NCBI GenBank assembly: GCA_934630515.1
Contig: CAKTVV010000002.1
Coordinates: 1 to 64,000, forward strand
Reading direction: 5' to 3'
Source of the DNA: an uncultured Eubacteriales bacterium
Lineage (GTDB): Bacteria; Bacillota; Clostridia; Oscillospirales; Acutalibacteraceae
DNA length: 64,000 bases
A program made the position numbers and the translations under genes. Numbering within the stretch: position 1 is the stretch's first letter; the number at the start of each line of letters is the position of its first letter. Of this stretch, positions 42,451 to 52,494 are shown piece by piece. The notes beneath the pieces are model-generated. The model ran no database searches. It was given only the letters and a program-made list of their open reading frames with translations, and was not told the DNA's origin.

Positions 42451-43431
42451 TTAACCGACAATACCCGTTCTTTCAATACTTTCCGTAAAGAAACGCTGGG
42501 TAAAAATATACAGCACCAGAGGGGGCAGGATCGTCAGCAGGCAGCCCGCCTGCAGATAGGTGCGGATCTCGTCCGGGGTGTTGGTGACGACGTTAAATAT
42601 CTTGGCGTCCTGCAGCAGCGACTGCATCTGATTCAGCATCACCGAGATGGGCTGGTTATCGCTGAAATACATAGAGGACTGGAAATAGTCGTTCCAGTGC
42701 CAGACAAACGAGAACAGCAGCACGGTGATGATGGCGGATCTCGCCAAGGGCAGCATCACCTGCAGGAAGGTGCGGAAGGCGCCGCAGCCGTCGATCATCG
42801 CCGCCTCCTCCAGATCCTTCGGCATTCCGGCGAAGAACTGGCGGAAGATGAAGATGAACAGCCCCGCCCGCAGCCCCGACGCCAGCAGCGCCGGGAAGAT
42901 GAAGGTCCACACGGTGTTGATCAGACTGATCTGCGCCGGAATGGCGGGGATAATAGCATGCAGCAGCTTCGTCAGTCCGAAAAAGTCGAAATTGCGGTAG
43001 TTGATAAAGGAGGAAATGAAGGTGGTCTGGGGCGGCACGATGATCGTCAGCAGCACCAGCGCAAACATAAAGCCCTTTTCCTTGAAATTGAACCGGGCAA
43101 ACCCATAGCCCACCAGCGTGCAGGACAGCAGGGTGGCGATGGTGGAGCCGATGGCGATGACGGCAGTGGTGGTCACCGCCCGGGGATACTCCAGAATCTC
43201 GATGGCGGTCTTAATGCTGCTCATAGAAAAGCCCCGGGGGATCCACACGATACTGGGATCGTTGACCGTATCGGGGCCCCGCACCGCCACGCTGATCATA
43301 TACAGCACCGGAAACAGAAAGATGTAGCAGATCCCCACCAGCAGGAAAAACCGGAAGATCTTCCACAGAATGGAGGTGCCGTTTTTCCGCAGCAGCTGCC
43401 GGGATCTTGCCAGCGTCAAATCGCTTTTCAC
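42451..43431 (-). CDS. CUT1 permease, MalG/LacG-type
   Basis: 326 aa with six hydrophobic helices and the EAA loop LEEAAMIDGCGAFRTFLQVM that contacts the ATPase. It overlaps the partner permease gene by four bases. No ATP-binding subunit is encoded in the window, so a shared MsmX-type ATPase is expected. Confidence 0.93.
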   Translation of the reverse strand: MKSDLTLARSRQLLRKNGTSILWKIFRFFLLVGICYIFLFPVLYMISVAVRGPDTVNDPSIVWIPRGFSMSSIKTAIEILEYPRAVTTTAVIAIGSTIATLLSCTLVGYGFARFNFKEKGFMFALVLLTIIVPPQTTFISSFINYRNFDFFGLTKLLHAIIPAIPAQISLINTVWTFIFPALLASGLRAGLFIFIFRQFFAGMPKDLEEAAMIDGCGAFRTFLQVMLPLARSAIITVLLFSFVWHWNDYFQSSMYFSDNQPISVMLNQMQSLLQDAKIFNVVTNTPDEIRTYLQAGCLLTILPPLVLYIFTQRFFTESIERTGIVG

Positions 43432-44339
43432 CGGGACCGCCTCCTTTCCGCCCGCTGCCCCCGGGTGCTGATAAACAGCACCAGCGCCAGCAGCAGCCCG
43501 ATCACCAGGAAATACACCCAGCTCATGGCAGCCGCCCGGTCGTATTGCTGATCGGCGAATACGCTGTTGATCTGATTCATCACCACATTCGCCGAATCGG
43601 TGAAGGTGTCGATGATGGTGTAGATCACGTTAATGAGGATCATGGGTGAGATCATGGGAATGGTGATCATCCAGAAATTTTCCCATGCGGAGGCACCCTC
43701 CATGGAGGAGGCCTCGTACAGCACCGGAGAGATGGACTGCAGCGCCGCCAGGAATATGATCATCTGAATCCCGGTGCGCCACATCAGGTCATACAGATTG
43801 GAAGAAATATAAGAGAAGTAGGACACCACCTTTTCGCTGACGCCCATATCCACCAGCAGACTGGTCAGCCCATAGGAGCTGGCGGTGACAGTGGACTTCA
43901 TGCCCTCGGAGGAGGAGATCAGGCTGGTGGCAAAGGTGTCACTGTTGATGATCTCCATCACCACGCCCGAGGCGATGATGACCGGCAGGAAGAAGATTGC
44001 CCGCACCAGCGTGCGCCCCCGGAATTTAGCATTCAGCACCACGGCAAAAAACAGCGAGGCAATGATGATGACCGGCACCTTATACAGCAGGGAGGTCATG
44101 GAGGACACCAGATTCTTGTTGAAATCCGGGTCGGTCAGGAAGATGTATTTCAGGTTCTTCATCCCTACGAACTCCATGGTGAAGCCGCCCACCTTCAGGG
44201 ACACGTCGTTAAAGACGAACAGCAGCGACTCCAGCGCCGGCTTGAGAAAGAACAGGATGAAGCCCACGGTAAACGGCAGGATAAACAGCCGCCCGGACAG
44301 TGCTTTACGTCCCTCGATGGTCAGGTGTGGTTTTTTCAT
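43428..44339 (-). CDS. CUT1 permease, MalF/LacF-type
   Basis: 303 aa with six helices and the EAA-type loop LYEASSMEGASAWENFWMIT. It overlaps both neighbours by four bases, so translation of the DUF5696-type gene, this permease and the next is coupled. Confidence 0.93.
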   Translation of the reverse strand: MKKPHLTIEGRKALSGRLFILPFTVGFILFFLKPALESLLFVFNDVSLKVGGFTMEFVGMKNLKYIFLTDPDFNKNLVSSMTSLLYKVPVIIIASLFFAVVLNAKFRGRTLVRAIFFLPVIIASGVVMEIINSDTFATSLISSSEGMKSTVTASSYGLTSLLVDMGVSEKVVSYFSYISSNLYDLMWRTGIQMIIFLAALQSISPVLYEASSMEGASAWENFWMITIPMISPMILINVIYTIIDTFTDSANVVMNQINSVFADQQYDRAAAMSWVYFLVIGLLLALVLFISTRGQRAERRRSR

Positions 44340-46534
44340 TTCGTCTGCCCTCCCATCACGGTATAGCCGCCCGCCGGCACCGTCACACCGTCCAGCGCAG
44401 CGTCCGCCTCGGTGCGGTTCACATAGACCGTTGTTCCGTTGGCAAACTCCGTGGCGGAAACGCCGTTTTCGCTCCGATGGGCGGTGATGGGCTGGTCGTA
44501 CAGCTCCCGGTACACCGCCGCATAGGCGGCATAGGTGGTCTTGGCGTCCTCCAGCCAGTTGGCGGCGGTGGTGCCGCTCAGCCAGTTAAAGGTGGTTTCA
44601 ATCAGCGTACTGTCGTCGGCGGTAATGCCGGCGTAATAAGGGTTGGCACCGTATTCCAGACAGTCCAGCAGGCTGTTGCCCGTCTCGGCGCCATAGGAGA
44701 CTGCCCCGTGCAGCACCATCTGCAGGAACGGCACATCCCGACTGAAGATCAGGTTGCCGTCGGAGGTGGACGGCAGCGTGTAGACGCTGCGCACATAGGG
44801 ATAGGTGTAAGCGTTGCCGGTCTGCACCGACAGGCTGTGCCCCTGCGCCGCCTGATCCAGCAGAGCCACATAAGCGGCAACGGTCTGCTCCCGCTGGCAG
44901 GCATTATTCTTGAAATCGGAATACACCATGCTCCCCACGCCGCTCAGGGACAGTCCGCCGCCGTAGCGGTAGCGGGAGAGAAAGGTCTCCGCCGTCTCCA
45001 GCACATTGCCCGGGGTCAGCAGATACCAGGGGTTTTCGTTATTGACCGGCACATAAACCGAACGCATATATTTGTACTGGGGCGTACGGGTGCCGAAGAT
45101 GGATTTGCTCACATCCGACAGCACGGAGAAGCCGTGTCCGCTGCGACGGATAGACAGAAAATCTGCATCAAAGTACAGGGTGTTGCCGTGCTGCTCCCCA
45201 TAGGCGTAGAGGGACTCGAAGCCCTTTTTCCCGCCCAGCACCCGCACCGGGGCAAACTTGGTGGGCACCTTTTGGTTCTCCACACCGGTGTTGTTCCAGC
45301 CGATGTATTGCAGCGCCACGGGAATGTCGGCGCCGTTCAGCTCCTCCAGCAGCGCCGCTGCATCGGAAAAGCCGGTAAGGGCAATGGTCTTCGTATAGGG
45401 GATCCCCAGAAACGACGCCTTTTTCGTCCCCGCCCCGTACAGGGTCAGGTACAGCTGGGGCGCCGCAGCGGTGGAGGACAGCGCCAGAGTCTGGCGATAC
45501 ACCTGCGCCATACCGCTGTAATTGGCGTCCGCCCCGGTGAGGAAGCGGAAATCCACGGCGTAATCTGCCAGCTTCTGCCGCTTTTCAATGCCGTAGATGA
45601 TCCGCTGGTTGGAATAGTCCGATTCAAACAGCGTCGTGCTGTCCACGATGGCGGTCACATACTCGCTGTAAACACGGGTATAGTCGGAGGTGGAGGAATT
45701 GGACTCGGCGTTGATCCGGGACTGACTGTCCCCGGCGGTGATGATGGCGGTCACCGCCTCATCGCCCCGCTTGATGCCATAGACCGGCACGCAGATATTC
45801 TGGGTCTTGCCGGTATATTCCTCCTGCTCGATGGCAGCGTCGTCGCCGTAGACCAGCTCGGAATAGGCACACAGATCGCCCCGCCCGGCGCCGATATCCA
45901 CCAGCGCACCGCTGCCGGAGGGAACGAACAGATAGCCCGTCTCCCGGGAGCCGGCTGCCGTAAAGCCGGGCAGCAGTTCGATGGAGGTGATGGAGTATTC
46001 ATCGCCGGTCTGGATCTCATCCCCCGGGATCTCCGCCCGGATGCCATCCTCCTGCAGGGTGATCTCCACGGGGACGGTCGCTCCCACATCAGAGAAGGTG
46101 AATGTCGCCCGATAGCCGTTTTCGATCCGGCTGACCTGCACGCCACCCCGCTTCACACAATAGGCGTAGCTGTTCTGATAGGAGGGAACGGCGGTGCTGG
46201 CGATGGTGCTGTTCTGCACATAGTTGATGCCGATAAGCGACACCAGATCCGTGCGCATCCGCCCGGAGGTAGCGGCGTAAGCGTCGCTCTCCTCATCCAG
46301 CACCTCCCACTGTCCGCTGCTCCAGATGTATCCGCTGGCATTGACCTTGAGGGTGAAATCGCCCGTCTGCAGATCGGCGCTGAGGACAAAGCGGTCGTTT
46401 TCGGCGACAGTCTGGTAACCGGCGGCGGTATCCCCCGCCGGCGCCTCCGCTGCTGCCGGCTCTTCCTCGGCGCTCACCAGCAGGGTCGCCCCCAGCAGCA
46501 GCGCCGCCATCGCCGCCACGATTCGTTTCAGCAT
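44336..46534 (-). CDS. Secreted DUF5696-type protein, possible glycosidase
   Basis: 732 aa with a signal peptide (IVAAMAALLLGATLLVSAEE) and no anchor. An N-terminal beta-sandwich (about 40-290; VLSADLQTGDFTLKVNASGY and LFVPSGSGALVDIGAG) is followed by a (beta/alpha)-barrel-like centre (VALQYIGWNNTG, TLYFDADFLSIRR, GLSLSGVGSMVYSDF). The C-terminal sandwich is TEFANGTTVYVNRTEADA then VPAGGYTVMGG. The fold order recalls GH101/GH129-type hydrolases, and Asp in FDAD or YSDF could be catalytic. This is inference from pattern. It is fused by overlap to the permease genes and recurs next to CUT1 genes in Firmicutes. Confidence 0.75.
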   Translation of the reverse strand: MLKRIVAAMAALLLGATLLVSAEEEPAAAEAPAGDTAAGYQTVAENDRFVLSADLQTGDFTLKVNASGYIWSSGQWEVLDEESDAYAATSGRMRTDLVSLIGINYVQNSTIASTAVPSYQNSYAYCVKRGGVQVSRIENGYRATFTFSDVGATVPVEITLQEDGIRAEIPGDEIQTGDEYSITSIELLPGFTAAGSRETGYLFVPSGSGALVDIGAGRGDLCAYSELVYGDDAAIEQEEYTGKTQNICVPVYGIKRGDEAVTAIITAGDSQSRINAESNSSTSDYTRVYSEYVTAIVDSTTLFESDYSNQRIIYGIEKRQKLADYAVDFRFLTGADANYSGMAQVYRQTLALSSTAAAPQLYLTLYGAGTKKASFLGIPYTKTIALTGFSDAAALLEELNGADIPVALQYIGWNNTGVENQKVPTKFAPVRVLGGKKGFESLYAYGEQHGNTLYFDADFLSIRRSGHGFSVLSDVSKSIFGTRTPQYKYMRSVYVPVNNENPWYLLTPGNVLETAETFLSRYRYGGGLSLSGVGSMVYSDFKNNACQREQTVAAYVALLDQAAQGHSLSVQTGNAYTYPYVRSVYTLPSTSDGNLIFSRDVPFLQMVLHGAVSYGAETGNSLLDCLEYGANPYYAGITADDSTLIETTFNWLSGTTAANWLEDAKTTYAAYAAVYRELYDQPITAHRSENGVSATEFANGTTVYVNRTEADAALDGVTVPAGGYTVMGGQTK

Positions 46535-46551
46535 TACGATCTCCTCCTTTC

Positions 46552-48630
46552 TCAGGTCATGATGGCCGCTTCCGACCAGATGGCTTTAATGAAGCTCACC
46601 ACCTGCTGCATCAATCCCACAAACAGGATGGCTAAAAACAGTATGATCGCCACGCCCAATGCCGTCAGGATGAAGGACAACACATTTTTGGCAAAGCTGA
46701 ACTGGTGGATGGACATGGAGCCGACGAAGATCAGCACCGCCGACCACAGCACCCCCGCCAGCCGCACAGCGGCGAGAAAGGCGTCCTCCTCCAGCGTCAT
46801 GGTGTTGGACAGCACCACGCACAGCAGCTCCGCCAGAACATACGGCACCAGCGAATAGGCGATCATGCAGAAGATATCCACCAGCCGCCCCTTGCCCTCG
46901 ATGAGGGTGCACACCGCCCAGTTGGCGATGGTGCAGACGGCGATGATTCCGAACGCCTGCAGCAGCGTAATAAACAGATTATAGTCAGACGCCCGGTTCT
47001 GATTAAAGGAAAAGCCGGTGAGGAACCAGGACGCCGTCAGCGTCAGAAACAGCGCCGCCAGGATCCCCAGACTCAACGCCGGCGACCATTGCCGCTTTTT
47101 CTTCAGCCCGTCGTAGCCGTCCATAGGATGGAACATGGTAAACAGCGGCGCCGTGTATTTCCGCTCCAGTACGGAGACCTCATAGGCGTTGCGCCGCCCG
47201 AACCGCCGCCGCAGCCAGCGGATCAGCAGGATCAGCCCCACGATCACCGCCGCTGCCACCGCCAGCAGCCAGAGGAAGTTCGCCTTGATAAACTCCCGGC
47301 GCACCTCCTTGAAGGCGGTGGAATAGCCCTTGTTGGAATACGCCAGCTTGAAATACCGCAGCGCCTCCCGGTACTGCCCCGCCTCGTCCAGCGCCAGTCC
47401 GATGCCGTAATAGGCGATGGTGCTGTTGGCGTTGAGCTGCAGCACCCGCTCCCAATAGGTCTTGGATTCGCCGTACTGACCGCTTTGCAGCAGCGTTTGC
47501 GCCGTGCGGACGGTCTTGACATACTCGTTGGCACGGAATACGGTGACACCGCCCCGGGTGCCGTCCAGCACATACACGGTATCTCCGATGGTCTCCAGCG
47601 CCGTCACCGAAGCGAAGGTGCCCAGCTGATCGCCCTTACCGCCACAGACGGTGATAAGGTCGCCGTCCTCGGAATAGACAAACACCCGACACCGGGAGGC
47701 ATCCAGCAGCAGCACAAAGTTTTCGCTGTCGATCTCCACATCGCAGAAAGCCGTGGAGACGGAATCCTTGATCTTCCGATCCCACTCCAGATCGCCGTAG
47801 ACCACGCCGTCCTGCAGGTTGGAGCCCTTAAAATTGAGCAGGCGCACGCCGGTCTCGCCGTCGCTGGACTGGGTGACGGTATAGATGAACCCTTTATCCG
47901 CCACGTCAAAGTTGGTGATGGAGGAGGGCGACGAGGTGGCAGAGTTGCGGATCTGCTCCTCGGTCATGAATTTGCGCCACACATAGTTGAGCAGCGCCTG
48001 TGCGGTCTTTTCCACCTCATTCATGGCGAAAAAGCCGCCGAAGGAGCCGTCGCTGAGATAAGTGACCGCACCCTCGTTCAGTCCGTCCACCAGCGCATAG
48101 GTTACGCCGTTGTCGTCCCGAATGACCTTCTTCACCCGGTATTCCAGCGTGGAGGCGATCATGGGCGTGTCCGGACGGGTCAGGATGCCGGTGCAGTTGC
48201 CGGCGTTATCCAGCTGGAGAATGCGCTGCCCGGCGGTGTCGGCGATCAGCAGATCGCCGTTCTTACACACATACAGACCGCCGGCATCGGTATAATCCAG
48301 CTCCTGCCCGTTATACTGGGGCTTGCCGATGATCCGCCGACAGTTGAGTGCGGCATCGGTGACCACGATGCGGGAGTTCCCGGCATCCAGAATATACAGC
48401 TCGCCGTTGTATTCGCCCATATCGGTGGGGGCGGACAGCGCACCGCTGCCCATCTCGGTGCCGATGCGCATGGCCGCCGGCTCATATCCCACCGGCGCCG
48501 GCACCGACTCCTCCTCAGTATTGTATTCATATCCCTGATAGGGAACGAAGGTAGCCGCCCGCAGCTCCGGCACGGCGCCGGTAAACAGCAGCGCCGCCGT
48601 GAGCACTGTGCAGACCCATTTTTTCAGCAT
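46552..48630 (-). CDS. NHL beta-propeller / TPR / Yip1-type membrane protein
   Basis: 692 aa. Signal peptide, then an extracellular propeller of NHL-like repeats (GELYILDAGNSRIVVTD, GDLLIADTAGQRILQLD, GDTVYVLDGTRGGVTVFRA). A TPR pair follows (QYGESKTYWERVLQLNANST, QYREALRYFKLAYSN), then one helix, a cytosolic stretch and five C-terminal helices of Yip1 type (IVGSMSIHQF-like end). It links an external sensor or scaffold to the membrane. It is directly upstream of the DUF5696-type gene; the pair may assist substrate handover to the permeases. Role unproven. Confidence 0.8.
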   Translation of the reverse strand: MLKKWVCTVLTAALLFTGAVPELRAATFVPYQGYEYNTEEESVPAPVGYEPAAMRIGTEMGSGALSAPTDMGEYNGELYILDAGNSRIVVTDAALNCRRIIGKPQYNGQELDYTDAGGLYVCKNGDLLIADTAGQRILQLDNAGNCTGILTRPDTPMIASTLEYRVKKVIRDDNGVTYALVDGLNEGAVTYLSDGSFGGFFAMNEVEKTAQALLNYVWRKFMTEEQIRNSATSSPSSITNFDVADKGFIYTVTQSSDGETGVRLLNFKGSNLQDGVVYGDLEWDRKIKDSVSTAFCDVEIDSENFVLLLDASRCRVFVYSEDGDLITVCGGKGDQLGTFASVTALETIGDTVYVLDGTRGGVTVFRANEYVKTVRTAQTLLQSGQYGESKTYWERVLQLNANSTIAYYGIGLALDEAGQYREALRYFKLAYSNKGYSTAFKEVRREFIKANFLWLLAVAAAVIVGLILLIRWLRRRFGRRNAYEVSVLERKYTAPLFTMFHPMDGYDGLKKKRQWSPALSLGILAALFLTLTASWFLTGFSFNQNRASDYNLFITLLQAFGIIAVCTIANWAVCTLIEGKGRLVDIFCMIAYSLVPYVLAELLCVVLSNTMTLEEDAFLAAVRLAGVLWSAVLIFVGSMSIHQFSFAKNVLSFILTALGVAIILFLAILFVGLMQQVVSFIKAIWSEAAIMT

Positions 48631-48667
48631 ACCGTTCGCTTCCTTTCCTGTGTTTGTGGATGGCAGT

Positions 48668-50650
48668 TCATGATTGTTTCTTCTTGCTCCGGACAGCCAG
48701 CGTCACGCAGACAGCAGCCGACGCCACAATGATGACGGAAAACACGGCGATCAGCACCGGCTGCCACCGGGGGATCGCTGTCGTTTCGGTGTCGGTGCCG
48801 GCGGCATAGGCGTTGAGCCGGACGGTCATGCCGTCGGTGGAGCCGGTATATTCGGTGCCGTACGCCATCACCTCCGCCAGATAGTAGGTGGCATTGTCGA
48901 TGATGCTGCCCTTGGTGATCTTCACCTTGATATACGCCGCCGGGATCTGCTCAAAGGAATAGGCACACAGTCCCAGCGAGTTGCCGGTCACGTCGATCAC
49001 CCGGGTGAAATTCTGCCCGTCGGTGCTGACGGATACGGTATAGTCGGAAGCATTGAACACCGACATCATGGATGCCTCGGAGGCGTGCGCCAGCGTGATC
49101 CCGTTGAGGGCATACAGCTTATCCAGGCTGATGACGATCTCGTTGGCCTTTTCGTCGGTATTCTTCCAATAGGTACCATTCTTGCCGTCGATGATGTTCT
49201 CCGGCTGCATATTTTCCACAAAGCCCGGCGCCGTCACGGTGGCGTGCCCGGGGATGATGTTCTCCGGAACCGTCCGCTGAATTTTCAGCGAGGCGGGGGT
49301 GAAGCCGGCAATGTCCGCCCCGATGTTCGCCGCCTTGGGCACAAAGGTGTAGCTCTTGCCGGTCTGCCCCTTTTCGGAATACAGAGTGATCACATATTGG
49401 TAATAATCCGATTTGCAGGAGGCGGAGGTGAGCTTCGACAGGTCGAATTTCCCCGCCAGACCGTCGGCGTCGTAGCTGCCCGCCTCCAGCGTATAGCTGT
49501 CGCCGGTGTAGTCCGCTCCGGTGTAAAGGGTGACCGCCTTGGTCTCCTGACTCTTCTTGAAATACTCCAGCATATAGCTGCCGTAAGCGGACAGCTTATT
49601 GGACGGCTCCTGGTTCAGATACGGCCAGGCGCCCCACGCCCAAGGGGTGATGTGCAGCTCGTATTTGTCCACATACTCCGCCAGCGTATCCAGATAGGAC
49701 TTGTCATTATCCGACAGTGCCCGGACAAAGCCGTTGGCTTTTTCGGTGGGACCGCATTCACCCACCAGAATCGGGTAGGCGAGCGCCGCATTCTTCAGGT
49801 ATTGATCCCAGTCGGAGGGCTTGGTGGGATAGGGGTGGGTGGAGAACATGATGCCGTTGCCGTCCGTCTCCCGCAGGAAGTAGTTTTCCTTGAACTCCTT
49901 CACAAAGCCGTCCATGTCGTCGGGGCGTTCGGTCTCCGCCACGCTCCGGGCGTATTCCTCAAAATCCGCCTCCGTCACGCAGGAAAGATCGAAGCTCCAG
50001 TTGATGCCGGGGAGGATGCACACATTCTTCGCCCCGGTGCCCCGCACCGCCTTGAGCAGCTCGATCATACCGCAGGCCTCGATGGTGATATCCGCCTCCT
50101 CGCCCCAGTCGTTCTTGCCCTTATAGGTCAGATGACCGCCCTGATAATACTGCTGCCAGGTGCAGCCCGCCGGCTCGTTGAACAGCTCGAACAGCACGTT
50201 GGGATGATCCTTGTAGCGGGCGGCGGCATCCTGCCAGAAACGAATGTCGTTGGCATCGGGTAGGTAGAAGGAGTGGTTATCCAGAATCACATATTTTCCC
50301 AGCGCCGCCACCTTTTCGATGAGCCGGTCGGCGGTCTTGCGATAGCTCTCCGCATTTTTGCCGAACCACAGCTCCGGGGTGACGCCCAGACGGATGGCGT
50401 TGGAATCCCACTCGTCCAGAGAGATATCCAGCACCTCCATGACCTTCGCCTCGTTCTGGTCGCTCCAGGTCATATAAGGAATATTCAATCCCAGCAGCCG
50501 CACCGCCTCGCCGCTGCCGTTGACCAGCTGGTTGCCCTCGGTGTGCAGGGTCGGGTCGGCGGCGTCCTCCGCCGCCACGCCGACAGGCACCAGCCCCAGC
50601 AGGAGCGTCAGCACGGTCAGCACGCAGAAAAGAGAAACCCACTTTTTCAT
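48668..50650 (-). CDS. Surface-anchored GH5 with F5/8C-type domain
   Basis: 660 aa. A signal peptide is followed by a GH5 barrel with acid/base Glu in VLFELFNEPAG and nucleophile Glu in PILVGECGPT, plus VILDNHSFYLP and MFSTHPYP. A small beta domain and an F5/8C/CBM32-like sandwich (PENIIDGKNGTYWKNTDEKA) precede a membrane helix (VLIAVFSVIIVASAAVCVTL) and KKK. It probably cleaves beta-mannan or glucomannan at the cell surface; GH5 also includes glucanases, so specificity is inferred from GH130 and GH2 in the locus. Confidence 0.9.
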   Translation of the reverse strand: MKKWVSLFCVLTVLTLLLGLVPVGVAAEDAADPTLHTEGNQLVNGSGEAVRLLGLNIPYMTWSDQNEAKVMEVLDISLDEWDSNAIRLGVTPELWFGKNAESYRKTADRLIEKVAALGKYVILDNHSFYLPDANDIRFWQDAAARYKDHPNVLFELFNEPAGCTWQQYYQGGHLTYKGKNDWGEEADITIEACGMIELLKAVRGTGAKNVCILPGINWSFDLSCVTEADFEEYARSVAETERPDDMDGFVKEFKENYFLRETDGNGIMFSTHPYPTKPSDWDQYLKNAALAYPILVGECGPTEKANGFVRALSDNDKSYLDTLAEYVDKYELHITPWAWGAWPYLNQEPSNKLSAYGSYMLEYFKKSQETKAVTLYTGADYTGDSYTLEAGSYDADGLAGKFDLSKLTSASCKSDYYQYVITLYSEKGQTGKSYTFVPKAANIGADIAGFTPASLKIQRTVPENIIPGHATVTAPGFVENMQPENIIDGKNGTYWKNTDEKANEIVISLDKLYALNGITLAHASEASMMSVFNASDYTVSVSTDGQNFTRVIDVTGNSLGLCAYSFEQIPAAYIKVKITKGSIIDNATYYLAEVMAYGTEYTGSTDGMTVRLNAYAAGTDTETTAIPRWQPVLIAVFSVIIVASAAVCVTLAVRSKKKQS

Positions 50651-50669
50651 ATCGTTTCCTCCTGTACGC

Positions 50670-51551
50670 TTATTTCAGTCCCGTATGCGCCATGGTTTCG
50701 GTCATGGAGCTCTGGGAGGCAATGAAGATCACAATGGGGGGGATCAGCAGGATCACCGCCACCGCCGAGGTGGCGCCCGCCCGTGCCAGACCGCCGGAGG
50801 CGATGTTGCTCAGCACGCTGGGCAGGGTCTTCAGGCTCTCATCGTAGATGTAAGAAACGCCGGTCACATTCCAGAAGGACTGGAAGGTGAAGATCACCAG
50901 CGTCAGCCACGCCGGCTTCACCGCCGGCATGGCGATCTGGTAAAAGATCCGGTACTCCCCCGCTCCGTCGATACGGGCGGCCTCCAGCACCGAATCGGCG
51001 ATGGCGTTTTCCATAAACTGCATCATCAGAAACACGCCGAAGGTGCCCGCCAGCGGGGGCAGCAGCATGGACCAGTAGGTGTCGATCATGCCCAGCCCGG
51101 AGATGATCATATACTGCGCCACCCCCGTCACCTCGGGACGGAACAGCAGCGCCCAGACGATCACGGCGGCAATGATGGCCTTGCCGGGGAATTTGTGCTT
51201 AGACAGCGGGAAGGCAGCGGCGGAGGCGATGAACACATACACCACCGTGCCCACCACGGAGATGAACAGGCTGTTGAACACATACCGTGCCAGCGGCACC
51301 CACAGATTCTGGCACAGCTGGTAAACCTGCACATAGTTATCAAAGGTGGGATTCTTCACGAAGAACTTCGGCGGGTAGGCGAAGATCTCCTCCAGCGGCT
51401 TCACGGACTGCACCAGCGAATACACGATGGGCAGCGCCATGAACACGCCGATCACCAGCAGGAACAGGGCGATCGCCACCGTACCGCCCAAGGAACGGGA
51501 GAGCTTGACGCCGCTTTTTCCCCGCTTGGTGTGCGGCTTTGCAGATGTCAT
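50670..51551 (-). CDS. CUT1 permease, MalG-type, second importer
   Basis: 293 aa, six helices, EAA loop VLEAARIDGAGEYRIFYQIA. ATG follows AGGAGGGGTGAACCG. Confidence 0.93.
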   Translation of the reverse strand: MTSAKPHTKRGKSGVKLSRSLGGTVAIALFLLVIGVFMALPIVYSLVQSVKPLEEIFAYPPKFFVKNPTFDNYVQVYQLCQNLWVPLARYVFNSLFISVVGTVVYVFIASAAAFPLSKHKFPGKAIIAAVIVWALLFRPEVTGVAQYMIISGLGMIDTYWSMLLPPLAGTFGVFLMMQFMENAIADSVLEAARIDGAGEYRIFYQIAMPAVKPAWLTLVIFTFQSFWNVTGVSYIYDESLKTLPSVLSNIASGGLARAGATSAVAVILLIPPIVIFIASQSSMTETMAHTGLK

Positions 51552-51567
51552 CGGTTCACCCCTCCTG

Positions 51568-52485
51568 TCACATCAGCTTCCCGATCGCTTTTTTGATCAG
51601 CGCCCAGGAAAGCAGCATAATGGCGAACAGCACCACAGCGATCGCCGAAGCATAGCCCATCTCGAACCGGATGGTGCCGTAATCCAGCATGTGCAGCAGT
51701 AGCGTGTGGGTGGAATAGTTGGAGCTGGGGAAGCCGGTGATGGCGGCATTGGCATACCCCACCGCAAAGGCGCTGGAGATGGACATGACGGCGCCGAACA
51801 GCAGCTGGGGCGCCATCTGGGGCAGAGTCACATACCACAGCTCCTGAAACCGGTTTTTCACCCCATCGATGGCGGCCGCCTCAAAATAGCTGCGATCCAG
51901 CGCATTGAAGCCCGCCACAAAGGCGAGGAATCCGGTGCCGAGGCTCAGCCAGATGATGACGAGGATCACCACGGTCACGTTATAATCGCTGTTGGTGAGC
52001 CACTGGATGGGGTCGTTGATGATGCCCAGCCGCACCAGAGTGGCGTTCACCAGTCCCTTGCTGTCGCCGCTGAAGATGAATGTCCAGATGTAATAGACAT
52101 TTCCCGCCAGCGTGGGGGCGTACATGATCAGGGTCAGCAGCCAGCGCACGCCCCGTCCCAGCTCATTGATGAGCCACGCCACCACAAAGCTGAGAATATA
52201 CCCCAGCGGTCCCGTCAGCACCGCAAACACCAGCGTGTTTTTCAGCGCCTTGACGAAGATATCGTCCTCCAGAAACATCCGGATGTAGTTATCGAAGCCG
52301 ACAAATTTCGGCATCTGCAGCATATTAAAGGAGGTAAAGCTCAGCACCACCGAGGACAGGATGGGGATCACCACGAACACCAGAAACAGCAGCAAAAACG
52401 GAAACATCAGCACATAGCTGGAGCGGGCGTTCCATATCCGCTGCCGCAGGGGCAACAGCTCTTTATCCTTCTGCTTCACGGTCAT
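51568..52485 (-). CDS. CUT1 permease, MalF-type, second importer
   Basis: 305 aa, six helices. The loop FEAAAIDGVKNRFQELWYVT is the ATPase contact. It lies ten bases downstream of the large binding protein gene. Confidence 0.93.
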   Translation of the reverse strand: MTVKQKDKELLPLRQRIWNARSSYVLMFPFLLLFLVFVVIPILSSVVLSFTSFNMLQMPKFVGFDNYIRMFLEDDIFVKALKNTLVFAVLTGPLGYILSFVVAWLINELGRGVRWLLTLIMYAPTLAGNVYYIWTFIFSGDSKGLVNATLVRLGIINDPIQWLTNSDYNVTVVILVIIWLSLGTGFLAFVAGFNALDRSYFEAAAIDGVKNRFQELWYVTLPQMAPQLLFGAVMSISSAFAVGYANAAITGFPSSNYSTHTLLLHMLDYGTIRFEMGYASAIAVVLFAIMLLSWALIKKAIGKLM

Positions 52486-52494
52486 CTCACCTCT

